Positions 28,420-37,105 of a stretch of 64,000 bases of DNA are shown here, one piece after another. The notes under the pieces are model-generated. The model made no database searches. It was not told the DNA's origin and worked only from the letters and a program-made list of their open reading frames with translations. The first letter of the stretch is position 1. Each line of letters begins with the position of its first letter. Position numbers and translations under genes: made by a program. The stretch lies in assembly GCA_016716265.1 (NCBI GenBank), contig JADJWQ010000002.1:705001-769000 (forward strand). Reading direction: 5' to 3'. This stretch comes from Planctomycetota bacterium. Its GTDB lineage: Bacteria; Planctomycetota; UBA1135; UBA2386.

Positions 28420-30993
28420 GTGCGATTGGTCCTGTTCCTCGTGCTGCGCGCCTGGCGCGGCAATCCGTGGCGCACCGGGCTGACGGTGCTCGGCATCGCG
28501 CTCGGCATCGCCGTCGTGACGGCGATCCACGTGATGGATCACAACACGATCCAGAGCCGGCTGCGCGCGCGGAGCGCCGAGACCGGCCGGGTCGACTTCG
28601 AGCTCGACCCGCGTGAGCCGGGCCGCGACCTCGGCGAGCTGCAAGACGTGCTGGCGGCGGCCCCGGGTGTCGGCGCGGTCGGCGCCGTGTGGCGTGCGCC
28701 GGTCGAGATTCCGGTGGGCGACGCGGCGGTTCCGGTGAGGACGGTCGTCTACGGCGTCGCGCCGTTCCCGGACGAGGGGTTCGCCCAGTACGCGGTGCAA
28801 CGCGGTGCCGAGCCCGCCGCGGACGATCCGGACGGCGTGCTGGTCGGGGCGGCCTGGCTCGCGGAGCTCGGCGTCGACGTCGGTGCGCGGCTCGAGCTCC
28901 GGGCCGCGGCGCAGACCGCCCGGCCGCGGTGCATCGGCGGCGTGCTGCAGGGTGGCGAGGCGCGCCCGCGCGCGCGCAGCGAGCCGATCGCCGTCGTCGT
29001 GCGCGGCGTGCTCGCCGACCAGCGGCTCGGCAGCCGCGAGCGCGGCTTCGCGATCGTCGCCGGGCTCGACCTCGCGCGGCGGCTCGCGGCGCGCGCAGTG
29101 CCGCTGCTGCAGGTGACGCGCGCGTACGGTGCCGACGTCGACGCGCTGCGCACCGAGCTCGAGCGCGAGTTCGTCGTGCGCGACGAGCGGTCGGCGCTGA
29201 TGGGCGAGTCGAGCGACGAGCGGGCCTTCCGCAACGGCGTGAAGCTGCTCGGTGGGCTCGCGCTGATGCTCGGTATGTTCGTCGTGTTCCAGACGCTGTC
29301 GCAGTCGCTGGTCGAGCGGCTCCGGCAGATCGGTCTGCTGCGCTGTCTGGGCACGTCGTCGACGACGATCTCGCTGGTGTTCCTGCTGGACGGCGTGGCG
29401 ATGGCGGTCGCCGGGGCGGTGCTCGGCGTGGGCCTCGGCCTGCTGCTCGCGATGCTGCTGCAGCAGATGCAGTTCTCCACGCTCGGCATGCTGAAGCCCT
29501 GGCAGCTCGACGAGGTGCCGCTCGCGCCGCTGCTGTGGACGGCCGGGCTCGGCGTGGTGTTCACGCTCGCCGGCGCGGCGTTCCCGCTGTGGCGAGCCTG
29601 GCGGCTGCCGGTGATCCGGATCCTGCACGCCCGCGGGCTGAGTCGCGCGGCGGACGTGCTGAAGGGTGTGAACCTGTTCCTGTTCGGCCTGCTCGTCGTC
29701 GTGCTGCCGATCGGCTACCTCGCGATGACGACGATCCTCAGCGAGACCGAGCGGGAGACGCGACTCGTGCTGCTCGAGCTCGGCGGCCTGCTGCTCGTGT
29801 TCGGTGGCGTGCTGCTGCTCGCACCGCAGATCGTGCGGACGCTCGGCGCGCTGCTCGTGCTGCCGCTGCGCAGCGCGCTGCGCCTGCCCGTGCACCTCGT
29901 GCACAAGGCGCTGCGCCGGCAGACCGGCAGGTTCGCGGCATCGGTCTGTGGGCTCGGCGTCGTGCTGCTCGCGGTCATCGCGCTCGAGAGCCTGACGTCG
30001 GCGCTGCACGGCGACGCGCGGCGATTCGGACGCACCGCGATGCCCGACGCACTGTTCATGGGCGGCGAGCCGGTGAGTGTCGACGAGGCGCGCGCGTTGG
30101 TGGAGCTGCCGGGCGTCGCCGCGGTCGACCCGCTCGTCGGTCCGGTCGCGGCGCCGTTCCAGGTGTCCGGACTCGAGCCGACGCGCGTTGCCGCATTGCT
30201 CGGAGCCGACTTCGACGCCGAGGACCAGCGGCGGTTCGCCGACCAGCGCACGCTGATCGTCAGCGGCCGGCTCGCACGCCTGCAGGGGCTCGCGCCGGGG
30301 CAGGCGGTGCCGCTGCTGACCGACGGCGGCCCGGTCGCCTACACCGTGCTCGCGGTCGACGATCGCGCCGGCTTCTTCCCGGACGACCCGGCCTGGGCGA
30401 TCGCGCACCCGCGCTGGCTGCGGCAGGACTTCTGCGTCGGGGACGAGCAGGTGCACCGCCTCGTGCTGCGGCTCGCGCCCGGCGTGGCGGCCGGCGCGGT
30501 CCGGCGGGCGGTGCGCGAGCGGCTGCCGCAGCTCGACTTCGCGAAGTCCGGCGACGCGATCGTCGACTACCTGGTCCGCGACGTCACCCGCGACTTCAAG
30601 CTGTTCCAGGTGCTGCTGGTGCTGATCCTCGGGCTGGCCGGGCTCGGCGTGGTCAATGCGATGACGATCGCGGCGCTCGGGCGGGCGCGCGAGATCGGCG
30701 TGCTGCGCGCGCTCGGCGCGAGCCGCCGGCAGCTGCGCATCGCGTTCCTGCTGGAGGGAGCGTTGACCGGCGTGCTGGCCGCCGGCGTCGCGCTGGCGCT
30801 GGGCATCCCGCTCGGCCGGATCGTCGTCCGCGGCATGAACGACGTCGCCGGCCTCGACGCGCCCTACCTCGTGCCGACGCACGTGTTGTGGCTGGTGCCG
30901 GTCGGCGCCGTCGCGGTCGGCGTGCTCGCGTCGCTGGTGCCCGGCGCCCGCGCCGCGCGGATGAGCCCGGCGCGGGCGGTCCGCTTCGAGTGA
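28420..30993 (+). CDS. ABC transporter permease, double FtsX-domain type
   Basis: An 857-residue integral membrane protein made of two FtsX-like halves. The N-terminal helix (TGLTVLGIALGIAVVTAI) is followed by an extracytoplasmic domain. The first core has helices in LLGGLALMLGMFVVFQTL, VAMAVAGAVLGVGLGLLL and LWTAGLGVVFTLAGAAF. The second half starts near VHKALRRQTGRFAASV and ends with LVLILGLAGLGVVNAMTIAA, REIGVLRALGASRRQL (the conserved coupling segment) and LVPVGAVAVGVLASLVPGARAARMSP. The GTG start at 28420 has GAGGAGG upstream. This is the architecture of exporters such as YbbP and of lipoprotein/lipid-handling permeases. It works with the ATPase at 27666. Confidence 0.9.
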   Translation: MRLVLFLVLRAWRGNPWRTGLTVLGIALGIAVVTAIHVMDHNTIQSRLRARSAETGRVDFELDPREPGRDLGELQDVLAAAPGVGAVGAVWRAPVEIPVGDAAVPVRTVVYGVAPFPDEGFAQYAVQRGAEPAADDPDGVLVGAAWLAELGVDVGARLELRAAAQTARPRCIGGVLQGGEARPRARSEPIAVVVRGVLADQRLGSRERGFAIVAGLDLARRLAARAVPLLQVTRAYGADVDALRTELEREFVVRDERSALMGESSDERAFRNGVKLLGGLALMLGMFVVFQTLSQSLVERLRQIGLLRCLGTSSTTISLVFLLDGVAMAVAGAVLGVGLGLLLAMLLQQMQFSTLGMLKPWQLDEVPLAPLLWTAGLGVVFTLAGAAFPLWRAWRLPVIRILHARGLSRAADVLKGVNLFLFGLLVVVLPIGYLAMTTILSETERETRLVLLELGGLLLVFGGVLLLAPQIVRTLGALLVLPLRSALRLPVHLVHKALRRQTGRFAASVCGLGVVLLAVIALESLTSALHGDARRFGRTAMPDALFMGGEPVSVDEARALVELPGVAAVDPLVGPVAAPFQVSGLEPTRVAALLGADFDAEDQRRFADQRTLIVSGRLARLQGLAPGQAVPLLTDGGPVAYTVLAVDDRAGFFPDDPAWAIAHPRWLRQDFCVGDEQVHRLVLRLAPGVAAGAVRRAVRERLPQLDFAKSGDAIVDYLVRDVTRDFKLFQVLLVLILGLAGLGVVNAMTIAALGRAREIGVLRALGASRRQLRIAFLLEGALTGVLAAGVALALGIPLGRIVVRGMNDVAGLDAPYLVPTHVLWLVPVGAVAVGVLASLVPGARAARMSPARAVRFE

Positions 30994-31068
30994 CGCCGGC
31001 GCTCTGCCGTGGCTCCGGCCGCGCGCGGGCGCTACAACGGGCGACCCGCCCGCGGCGGGAGAGCACAC

Positions 31069-32877
31069 ATGGCACGCTGGCAACGGACGCACACCTGTGG
31101 CGATCTGCGCACCGACCACGTCGGCAGCGAGGTCGTCCTCAACGGCTGGATCGAGAACCACCGCCACCACGGCGCGGTGTTGTTCGTCGACCTGCGGGAC
31201 CGCTACGGGGTCACGCAGGTCGTGTTCGAGCAGGAGCGCGACGGCGCGCTGTTCGAGCGCGGGCGGCGGCTCGGCGCGGAGGACGTGCTGTCGGTGCGCG
31301 GCGTGGTGAACCGGCGGGAGCAGCCGAACCCCGACCGGGCGACCGGCGAGATCGAGGTCGTCGTCACCGAGCTCGAGGTGCTCGCCGAGAGCGAGCCGCC
31401 GCCGTTCGAGGTGCTCGACGTGCCGGAGGCGAGCGAGGAGCTGCGGATGCGCTACCGCTACCTCGACCTGCGGCGGCGGCCGGTGCAGGAGGCGCTGGTC
31501 AAGCGCGCCGCGTTCGTGACCGCGGTGCGCAAGCACCTCGCGTCGCTCGGCTTCGTCGACATCGAGACGCCGGTCCTGACGCGCAGCACGCCGGAGGGCG
31601 CGCGCGACTACCTCGTGCCGAGCCGCGTGCATCCGGGCTCCTTCTACGCGTTGCCGCAGAGCCCGCAGATCTTCAAGCAGCTCTGCATGGTCGGCGGCCT
31701 CGACCGCTACTACCAGATCGCGCGCTGCTTCCGCGACGAGGACCTGCGCGCGGACCGGCAGCCCGAGTTCACGCAGATCGACCTCGAGATGTCGTTCGTC
31801 GAAGAGAACGACGTGCTCGACGTCGTCGAGCAGACGATGGTCGCCGCGTTCCGCGAGGCGTTCGGCATCGAGCTCGCGCAGCCGTTCCCGCGGTTGGACT
31901 ACTTCGAGGCGGTGTCGCGCTACGGCAACGACAAGCCCGACCTGCGCTTCGGCATCGAGCTCGTCGACGTCGGCGCGCTGGCGGCGAAGTCCGGATTCCA
32001 GGTGTTCCGGAACGCGGTCGAGACCGGCGGCGCCGTCAAGGGCCTGTGCGTGCCGGGCGGCGGCGAGCGCTTCTCGCGCAAGGACGTCGAGAAGGACCTC
32101 GGCGGCCTCGCGGGCGCGTACGGCGCGAAGGGCCTCGCGTGGGCGAAGGTCGGCGCCGACGGCGCGCTGGCGGGCTCGATCGCGAAGTTCTTCGAGGGTG
32201 CGGCCGGGCACGAGCTGTGCGGGGTCATGGGCGCGAAGCCCGGCGACCTGCTGCTGTTCGTGGCCGACGAGCTCCGGATCGTGCACCGGGCGCTCGCCGA
32301 GCTGCGGTTGGCGGTCGGCGACCGCCTGGGCCTGCGGACGCCGGGCGAGTTCCGCTTCGCGTGGGTCCTGAACTTCCCGATGTTCGAGCGGGACGACGAG
32401 ACCGGCGGCTGGGCCAGCTCGCACCACCCGTTCACGGCGCCGGTCGACTGGGATCTCGAGGACTACTCGGCGAGTCCGGGCACGGTGCGCTCGCGCGCCT
32501 ACGACATCGTGATGAACGGCTGGGAGCTCGGCTCCGGCAGCATCCGTATCCACCGCCGCGAGGTGCAGGAGCGCGTGTTCCGCTTCCTGGGGATCGACGC
32601 CGAGGAGCAGCAGCGCAAGTTCGGCTTCCTGCTCGATGCATTCCGCTACGGGGCACCGCCGCACGGCGGCATCGCGCTGGGTGTCGATCGGTTGATCACG
32701 CTGGCGCTCGGCGCACCGTCGATCCGCGACGTCATCGCGTTCCCGAAGACCGCCACCGCGACCGACCTGATGTGCCAGGCGCCGAGTGGGGTGTCCGCAC
32801 GGCAGCTCGAGGAGCTGCACATCGGGCTCAGCGGCAAGGCGCTGCGGCCCGACGCCGAGGGAGGAGCCGGGTCATGA
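31069..32877 (+). CDS. aspS: Aspartyl-tRNA synthetase
   Basis: A class II synthetase (602 residues) that charges tRNA with aspartate. The N-terminal OB-fold has CGDLRTDHVGSEVVLNGW. The catalytic core shows motif 2 (FRDEDLRADRQPEF, from 221) and motif 3 (GGIALGVDR, from 533). Between them lies the bacterial GAD insertion (about 290-420), so it is the bacterial-type enzyme. The ATG at 31069 is preceded by GGGAGA. Whether it discriminates against tRNA-Asn cannot be told here. Its stop overlaps the following lipoprotein gene (ATGA). Confidence 0.97.
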   Translation: MARWQRTHTCGDLRTDHVGSEVVLNGWIENHRHHGAVLFVDLRDRYGVTQVVFEQERDGALFERGRRLGAEDVLSVRGVVNRREQPNPDRATGEIEVVVTELEVLAESEPPPFEVLDVPEASEELRMRYRYLDLRRRPVQEALVKRAAFVTAVRKHLASLGFVDIETPVLTRSTPEGARDYLVPSRVHPGSFYALPQSPQIFKQLCMVGGLDRYYQIARCFRDEDLRADRQPEFTQIDLEMSFVEENDVLDVVEQTMVAAFREAFGIELAQPFPRLDYFEAVSRYGNDKPDLRFGIELVDVGALAAKSGFQVFRNAVETGGAVKGLCVPGGGERFSRKDVEKDLGGLAGAYGAKGLAWAKVGADGALAGSIAKFFEGAAGHELCGVMGAKPGDLLLFVADELRIVHRALAELRLAVGDRLGLRTPGEFRFAWVLNFPMFERDDETGGWASSHHPFTAPVDWDLEDYSASPGTVRSRAYDIVMNGWELGSGSIRIHRREVQERVFRFLGIDAEEQQRKFGFLLDAFRYGAPPHGGIALGVDRLITLALGAPSIRDVIAFPKTATATDLMCQAPSGVSARQLEELHIGLSGKALRPDAEGGAGS

Positions 32878-33572
32878 CGAGCCATCGTGCCTGGCCGTCG
32901 TCGTCGCCGCGATCCCGGTCGACCTCGCGGGTCGCCGGGCCGGCGCTCGCGCTGGTCGCGGCGCTCGCCGCCTGCAGCAGCCCGCCGCCGGCGCCGCCCG
33001 GCGCCGGGCTCGTCAGCGTCGACCGGGAGCCACCGGCGGGAGCGCGCGTCGCCGAGCGGCCGACGCCCCGGGTCGGGGACCGGCTCGTCTACCTGCGCGG
33101 CGGGAAGGTGCGCACCGCGTTCCGCTACGTCGAGGTCGACGACGAGAACATCGTGCTCGAGGAAGAGGACGTCGGCTCGCGGCTCGTGATGGACCGCGAC
33201 CTCGGGCTGCTGCGCGAGGAGCCGCGCGGGGCGCCGGAGTCGGCGCGCATGCGGAGCCCGGTCGACGCGCAGCTGTCGTGGCCGCTGTGGGTCGGCAAGC
33301 GATGGGTCTGCGAGTTCGTCTCGTCGGGGCCCGGCATCGCCGTGCCGCTGCCGATCCGCGCGCTGTACACCTGCGATGCGATCGAGACGCTCGCGACTCC
33401 GGCCGGCAGCTTCGAGTGCTACCGGGTCCGCCGCGTCACGCAGCCGATCGGACGCGAGGACAAGTCGTACGACCGCCACCACATCCTGTGGTACGCGCCG
33501 GCGGTCGGCCATTTCGCATGCATGCTCGAGGACGGTCTATTGACCGAGCTGCTCGAGCTGCACCGGCAGTGA
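32874..33572 (+). CDS. Predicted lipoprotein of unknown function, coupled to aspS
   Basis: A 232-residue protein with a basic N-region, a hydrophobic stretch and the lipobox LAAC (ALALVAALAACSS). A Pro-rich linker follows, then a beta-rich domain of about 160 residues. It contains GDRLVYLRGGKVRTAFRYVE, LSWPLWVGKRWVCEF, TPAGSFECYRVRR and HHILWYAPAVGHFACM. The pattern W-hydrophobic-YxPxVG-x-[VF] with a preceding AGSFECYRV resembles DUF3108-like or YceI-unrelated export domains, but I do not assign a family. The start overlaps the aspS stop by 4 nt. Confidence 0.72.
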   Translation: MTSHRAWPSSSPRSRSTSRVAGPALALVAALAACSSPPPAPPGAGLVSVDREPPAGARVAERPTPRVGDRLVYLRGGKVRTAFRYVEVDDENIVLEEEDVGSRLVMDRDLGLLREEPRGAPESARMRSPVDAQLSWPLWVGKRWVCEFVSSGPGIAVPLPIRALYTCDAIETLATPAGSFECYRVRRVTQPIGREDKSYDRHHILWYAPAVGHFACMLEDGLLTELLELHRQ

Positions 33573-33573
33573 G

Positions 33574-33720
33574 CCACTGTCGCAGGGAACCACTGTCGCA
33601 GGGACCGACTGCCGCGGCCCCTTCGCGTGGCGGCGCCGGTCGCTCCGATGAGCGCATCCATGGCGCGGGCGCACACCGCTCGAAGCGGGTGCGCCCGTCA
33701 GGCGACAGTCCGAAGACCGT
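33574..33720. repeat. Spacer with two short direct repeats
   Basis: The 218-bp convergent spacer (33573-33790) has two 16-bp-period copies of CCACTGTCGCAGGGA right after the lipoprotein stop (33574-33604), followed by a decayed third. It also has two copies of CCGTCAGGCGACA (near 33687 and 33717). No gene is seen. Confidence 0.7.
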
Positions 33721-33790
33721 CAGGCGACAATGGTCGGTGTCGCACCGGTGGGGCGACCGGACCGCGAGTCGACCCGCGGTCCTGCAGGCG

Positions 33791-34147
33791 TCACTCGCCC
33801 GCGCCCTCGTGGATCTGCAGGAAGCTGCCGTCGTCCGACATCAGGCTCTTCATCGTCTTCTTCGAGCTGGTGTCGTAGTAGTCGAAGCCGGTGCCCTCGC
33901 CCTCCCACACGTCACGGATCCAGAACGCGTAGGCGTCGGTGATGAAGAAGTCGCCGATGTAGGCGACGTAGTAGGCGATCGGGAACGCCGGGATCGGGAA
34001 CCACAGCAGGCCGTTGATCAGGGGCATCTCGACATAGAGGTCCTGATCGAAGTTGTCGAGCGAGCGGCGCAGCTGGTGCGGGCCAGCGGCGCAGCCGGAG
34101 AACATCAGGCCGACCGCGAGGGCCAGAGCGAGTGCGATCTTGCGCAT
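33791..34147 (-). CDS. Small predicted lipoprotein
   Basis: A 118-residue lipoprotein of unknown function. The ATG at 34147 has AAGGAA 7 nt upstream and is followed by MRKIALALALAVGLMFSGC (lipobox FSGC). The mature part has a hydrophobic stretch (LLWFPIPAFPIAYYVAYIGDFF) that could be a membrane helix, then a polar C-terminus (DYYDTSSKKTMKSLMSDDG). I do not recognise the family. It stands alone between the convergent aspS-lipoprotein pair and the molybdoenzyme operon. It resembles in style, but not in sequence, the lipoprotein at 43409. Confidence 0.75.
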   Translation of the reverse strand: MRKIALALALAVGLMFSGCAAGPHQLRRSLDNFDQDLYVEMPLINGLLWFPIPAFPIAYYVAYIGDFFITDAYAFWIRDVWEGEGTGFDYYDTSSKKTMKSLMSDDGSFLQIHEGAGE

Positions 34148-34219
34148 TGGGTTTCCTTCGATGACTGGGGTGTCGGCGACAGTCCGGAACCGGGGTTCCT
34201 CCATGCCGCATCGGCTCGC

Positions 34220-34248
34220 AGGTTAGGAGCCCCAACCCCCCCTTGCAA
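34220..34248 (-). promoter_or_regulatory. Candidate sigma-70-type promoter of the small lipoprotein
   Basis: On the minus strand, TTGCAA (34243-34248) and TAACCT (34220-34225) are 17 nt apart, 73 nt before the lipoprotein start codon. Each hexamer matches the consensus only partly. Confidence 0.35.
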
Positions 34249-34301
34249 CGCAGATTCCGACAACCGTCGGGGGCCGCCGCGGCACTCCGGGGAGACCCGG
34301 A

Positions 34302-37097
34302 TCAACCGTCGGTCGGCAGCCGGAAGGTGGCCTCCGCCGGACGGACGACACGCTTCAGGTGCAGCGGCCGGCGCAGGCCATCCGGGCCGGGTGCGGGGCG
34401 CGCGCGGCGGAGCCACTGCTCGAAGATCGCGAGGGAGCGCGCCGTGTGCACGACGGTGTCCCCGTACGCGTCAGCGGGCTGCGCCTTCTCCACCGTGACC
34501 TTCTGGTGCCAGCAGTGCATGCCGGACACCGGATCGGGCTGCACCGGGAACGTGAAGTTCTGGTGGACGCCGCCCTCGCGCCACCAGACGCGGCGGCTGT
34601 CGGCGTCCGAGCTGTCGAAGGCCGCGATGCTGCCCGTGCGCCGGACGCGCCAGGTGCCGGGCTCCACCTCGGTCAGATCGCTCTCGTGCTGCTGCCAGCG
34701 GTTGCCGCCGTGCGCCTCGCCACGCTGGCGGAAGCGACCCAGGTGGTGGCTGCAGGCGATCACCCCCGGGCGGACGCCTTCGGTCACCCACGCCTTGTTG
34801 ACGTAGTAGCCGATGGCCGTCGTCACGCGGAGCAGATCGCCGGTGTGCACGCCGAGTCGCTCGGCATCGCTCGTGTGGATCCACACCGGATTGGTGTTGG
34901 AGAGCTCGGTCAACCACTTCGAGTTGGCGGAGCGCGTGTGGATCAGCGTCGGGAGCCGGAACGTGGAGACCAGCACCATCTCGCCCTTGCTGCGATCGAG
35001 CTGGCGCTCGTGCACGTGGCTCTCGATGTAGCCCGGGTCGGCGAACTCGGGCCACTTCCACTCGGCGAGCGTGCGCGAGTGGATCTCGATGCGGCCCGAC
35101 TGGGTGGGGAAGCCGCGGACGGCCGAGCCGTCCTCGTCGAGGATCGCCACGACCTTGCCCGCGCGACGCACGACTGCGCCGGCCTCGTCGCGCTCGGCGC
35201 CGGCGAGCTCCGCGGCCGGCACCGGATCGCGGAAGCTCTCGTAGATGCCGCTGCGCACCTCGAAGCAGCCGTGGCGCTTCATGTACTCGAGCGGCGTCAG
35301 GCCCTCGCTCTGCGCGGCCTCCGGCAGGCCCGGCACAGAGTGCTCGAAGATCCACCCGTAGTACTCGTCGAGCGTGATGCGCTCACCGGGCCGGTACGGC
35401 GACTCGAACCACTTGCGGATGCCGAGCGAGCCGTCCGGATCGATCCGCCACGACAGCGCGATCCAGAACTCGTCCTCTTCCCAGACCTCGCCCGGATTGG
35501 CCTGCCACGTCCATTCGACGGCTTCACCGCGGAGCTCCTTGTAGCGCCGCAGGACCGGCTGCCGGAAGCCGATCCACTGGGCCGCGTGGGTCTCCTGGCT
35601 CATCAGGTCGTGGCGCTCGGTCGCCACGCCCATCGGCAGCACGTAGTCGGCCCAGCGTGCGGTCTCGTTCCAGGTCGGCGTCAACGCCGCGTGGCAGCCG
35701 ACCAGCGCCTCGTCGCGCAGTGCCTCGATCCAGAGCAAGCCGTCCGGATTGGTCCAGACCGGGTTGTAGACGCGCGTGAAGTACGTGTCGATGCGGCCGC
35801 GTCCGGTCTTCAGCAGGTGCGGCAGCAGGAACGACAGCTCGTGGTGCGCGAGTGGCCACTCGCGTGGATACAGCAGCTCGCTCCACACCTGCTGCGGCGG
35901 CGGCGACGCGAACGGCTTCGCGACGAACTTGTTCCAGCCGCTGGGATTGGTGCCGCCGACGGTGCCGACCGCGCCGACCAGCGTGGTGACGAGCTGCAGC
36001 GTCCGCGCGACCTCCCAGCCACCCTCGTTGCCGCTGGCGGCATTGCGCCACACGTGGCTGGAGAAGCGCGAGCCGGCCGCGGCGATCTCGCGCGCGATCG
36101 TCACGATCGTGTCGGCGTCGAGCCCGCATTCGTCGGCCGCGCGCTGGGGCGTCGCCCACGCGTAATGGTCGCGGAGCTGCGCGAGGAAGGTGCCGAAGTC
36201 CGCGCCGCCGTTGCCGTGCGCGTCGAGCCAGCCGCGCCAGTCGGTGAACCGCCGCAGGAAGGTGCGGTCGACGAGGTCCTCGGCCAGCAGCACGTTCGCG
36301 ATCGTCAACAGCAGCATCGCCTCGGTGCCGGGCCGTGGCGCGAGCCAGTAGTCGGCGAGGCCGGCCGTGTTGGACAGTCGCACGTCGACGGCGCAGATCT
36401 TCGCGCCGTTCATCTTCGCTTCCTGGATGCGCTGCGCGTGCGGATTGAAGTAGTGCCCGGTCTCCAGGTGCGCGCTGATCAGCAGGACGAACCGGGCGTT
36501 CGCGTAGTCGGGCGACGGCCGGTCGTGGCCGACCATCATCGTGTAGCCGAGCCGCGCCGCGGCCGAGCAGACGTTGGTGTGGCTGTTGTGGCCGTCGACG
36601 CCCCAGGCCTGTAGCACCCGGTCCATGTAGCCGTCGGCCCCGGGGCGGCCGACGTGGTACATGATCTCGGTCAGCCGGCCGTCCTGGATCGCCTTGCGCA
36701 TGCGGCCCGCGAGGTCGTCGAGCACCGCGTCCCACGTCACGCGCTCGAACGAGCCGGCGCCGCGCGGGCCGACGCGGCGCAGCGGGTACAGGATGCGATC
36801 GGGGTCGTGGACCTGGTTGATCGTCGCCGGGCCCTTCGCGCAGTTGCGGCCGCGCGAGCCCGGGTGGTACGGATTGCCCTCGACCTTGCGGACGTCGCCG
36901 GTCGCCTGGTCGACGTAGGCGGTCAGGCCGCAGGCCGCCTCGCAGTTGAAGCAGATCGTCGGGACGATCGTGTAGCGCTTCTCGACGCGCTTCGGCCAGG
37001 CCTTCGCGTCGAGCTCGCGCCAGTCGTGCCAGCGCTCCGGCGGCGGGAACGACTCGAGCGGGGTGACGCGCATTCCGTCGGGGGAGGCGGTGGACAT
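34302..37097 (-). CDS. Molybdopterin oxidoreductase catalytic subunit (DMSO reductase superfamily)
   Basis: A 931-residue complex iron-sulphur molybdoenzyme. A [4Fe-4S] cluster is expected at Cys49, Cys52, Cys56 and Cys86 (CFNCEAACG and GRNCAKGP). In the position of the metal ligand stands Cys177 (HTNVCSAAARLGY), as in polysulphide, thiosulphate and tetrathionate reductases and unlike the Ser of DmsA. Cofactor-binding blocks include NPVWTNPDG and TNPVWIHTSDAERLGV. There is no twin-arginine signal, so the subunit probably faces the cytoplasm or is carried out by a partner. I start at ATG 37097. It follows its FeS/membrane partner by 8 nt. Together they would form a quinone-linked oxidoreductase, but the substrate (sulphur, nitrogen or arsenic oxyanion) cannot be told. 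Confidence 0.88.
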   Translation of the reverse strand: MSTASPDGMRVTPLESFPPPERWHDWRELDAKAWPKRVEKRYTIVPTICFNCEAACGLTAYVDQATGDVRKVEGNPYHPGSRGRNCAKGPATINQVHDPDRILYPLRRVGPRGAGSFERVTWDAVLDDLAGRMRKAIQDGRLTEIMYHVGRPGADGYMDRVLQAWGVDGHNSHTNVCSAAARLGYTMMVGHDRPSPDYANARFVLLISAHLETGHYFNPHAQRIQEAKMNGAKICAVDVRLSNTAGLADYWLAPRPGTEAMLLLTIANVLLAEDLVDRTFLRRFTDWRGWLDAHGNGGADFGTFLAQLRDHYAWATPQRAADECGLDADTIVTIAREIAAAGSRFSSHVWRNAASGNEGGWEVARTLQLVTTLVGAVGTVGGTNPSGWNKFVAKPFASPPPQQVWSELLYPREWPLAHHELSFLLPHLLKTGRGRIDTYFTRVYNPVWTNPDGLLWIEALRDEALVGCHAALTPTWNETARWADYVLPMGVATERHDLMSQETHAAQWIGFRQPVLRRYKELRGEAVEWTWQANPGEVWEEDEFWIALSWRIDPDGSLGIRKWFESPYRPGERITLDEYYGWIFEHSVPGLPEAAQSEGLTPLEYMKRHGCFEVRSGIYESFRDPVPAAELAGAERDEAGAVVRRAGKVVAILDEDGSAVRGFPTQSGRIEIHSRTLAEWKWPEFADPGYIESHVHERQLDRSKGEMVLVSTFRLPTLIHTRSANSKWLTELSNTNPVWIHTSDAERLGVHTGDLLRVTTAIGYYVNKAWVTEGVRPGVIACSHHLGRFRQRGEAHGGNRWQQHESDLTEVEPGTWRVRRTGSIAAFDSSDADSRRVWWREGGVHQNFTFPVQPDPVSGMHCWHQKVTVEKAQPADAYGDTVVHTARSLAIFEQWLRRARPAPGPDGLRRPLHLKRVVRPAEATFRLPTDG

Positions 37098-37105
37098 CGG
37101 TCGAC

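Noticed and set aside
28360..32820. Very long open frame (almost 1,500 codons) antisense to the ABC permease and aspS
   Set aside because: It lies opposite strongly recognisable genes, is made of Arg/His/Gln/Asp-rich sequence typical of antisense frames in very G+C-rich DNA, and shows no domain.
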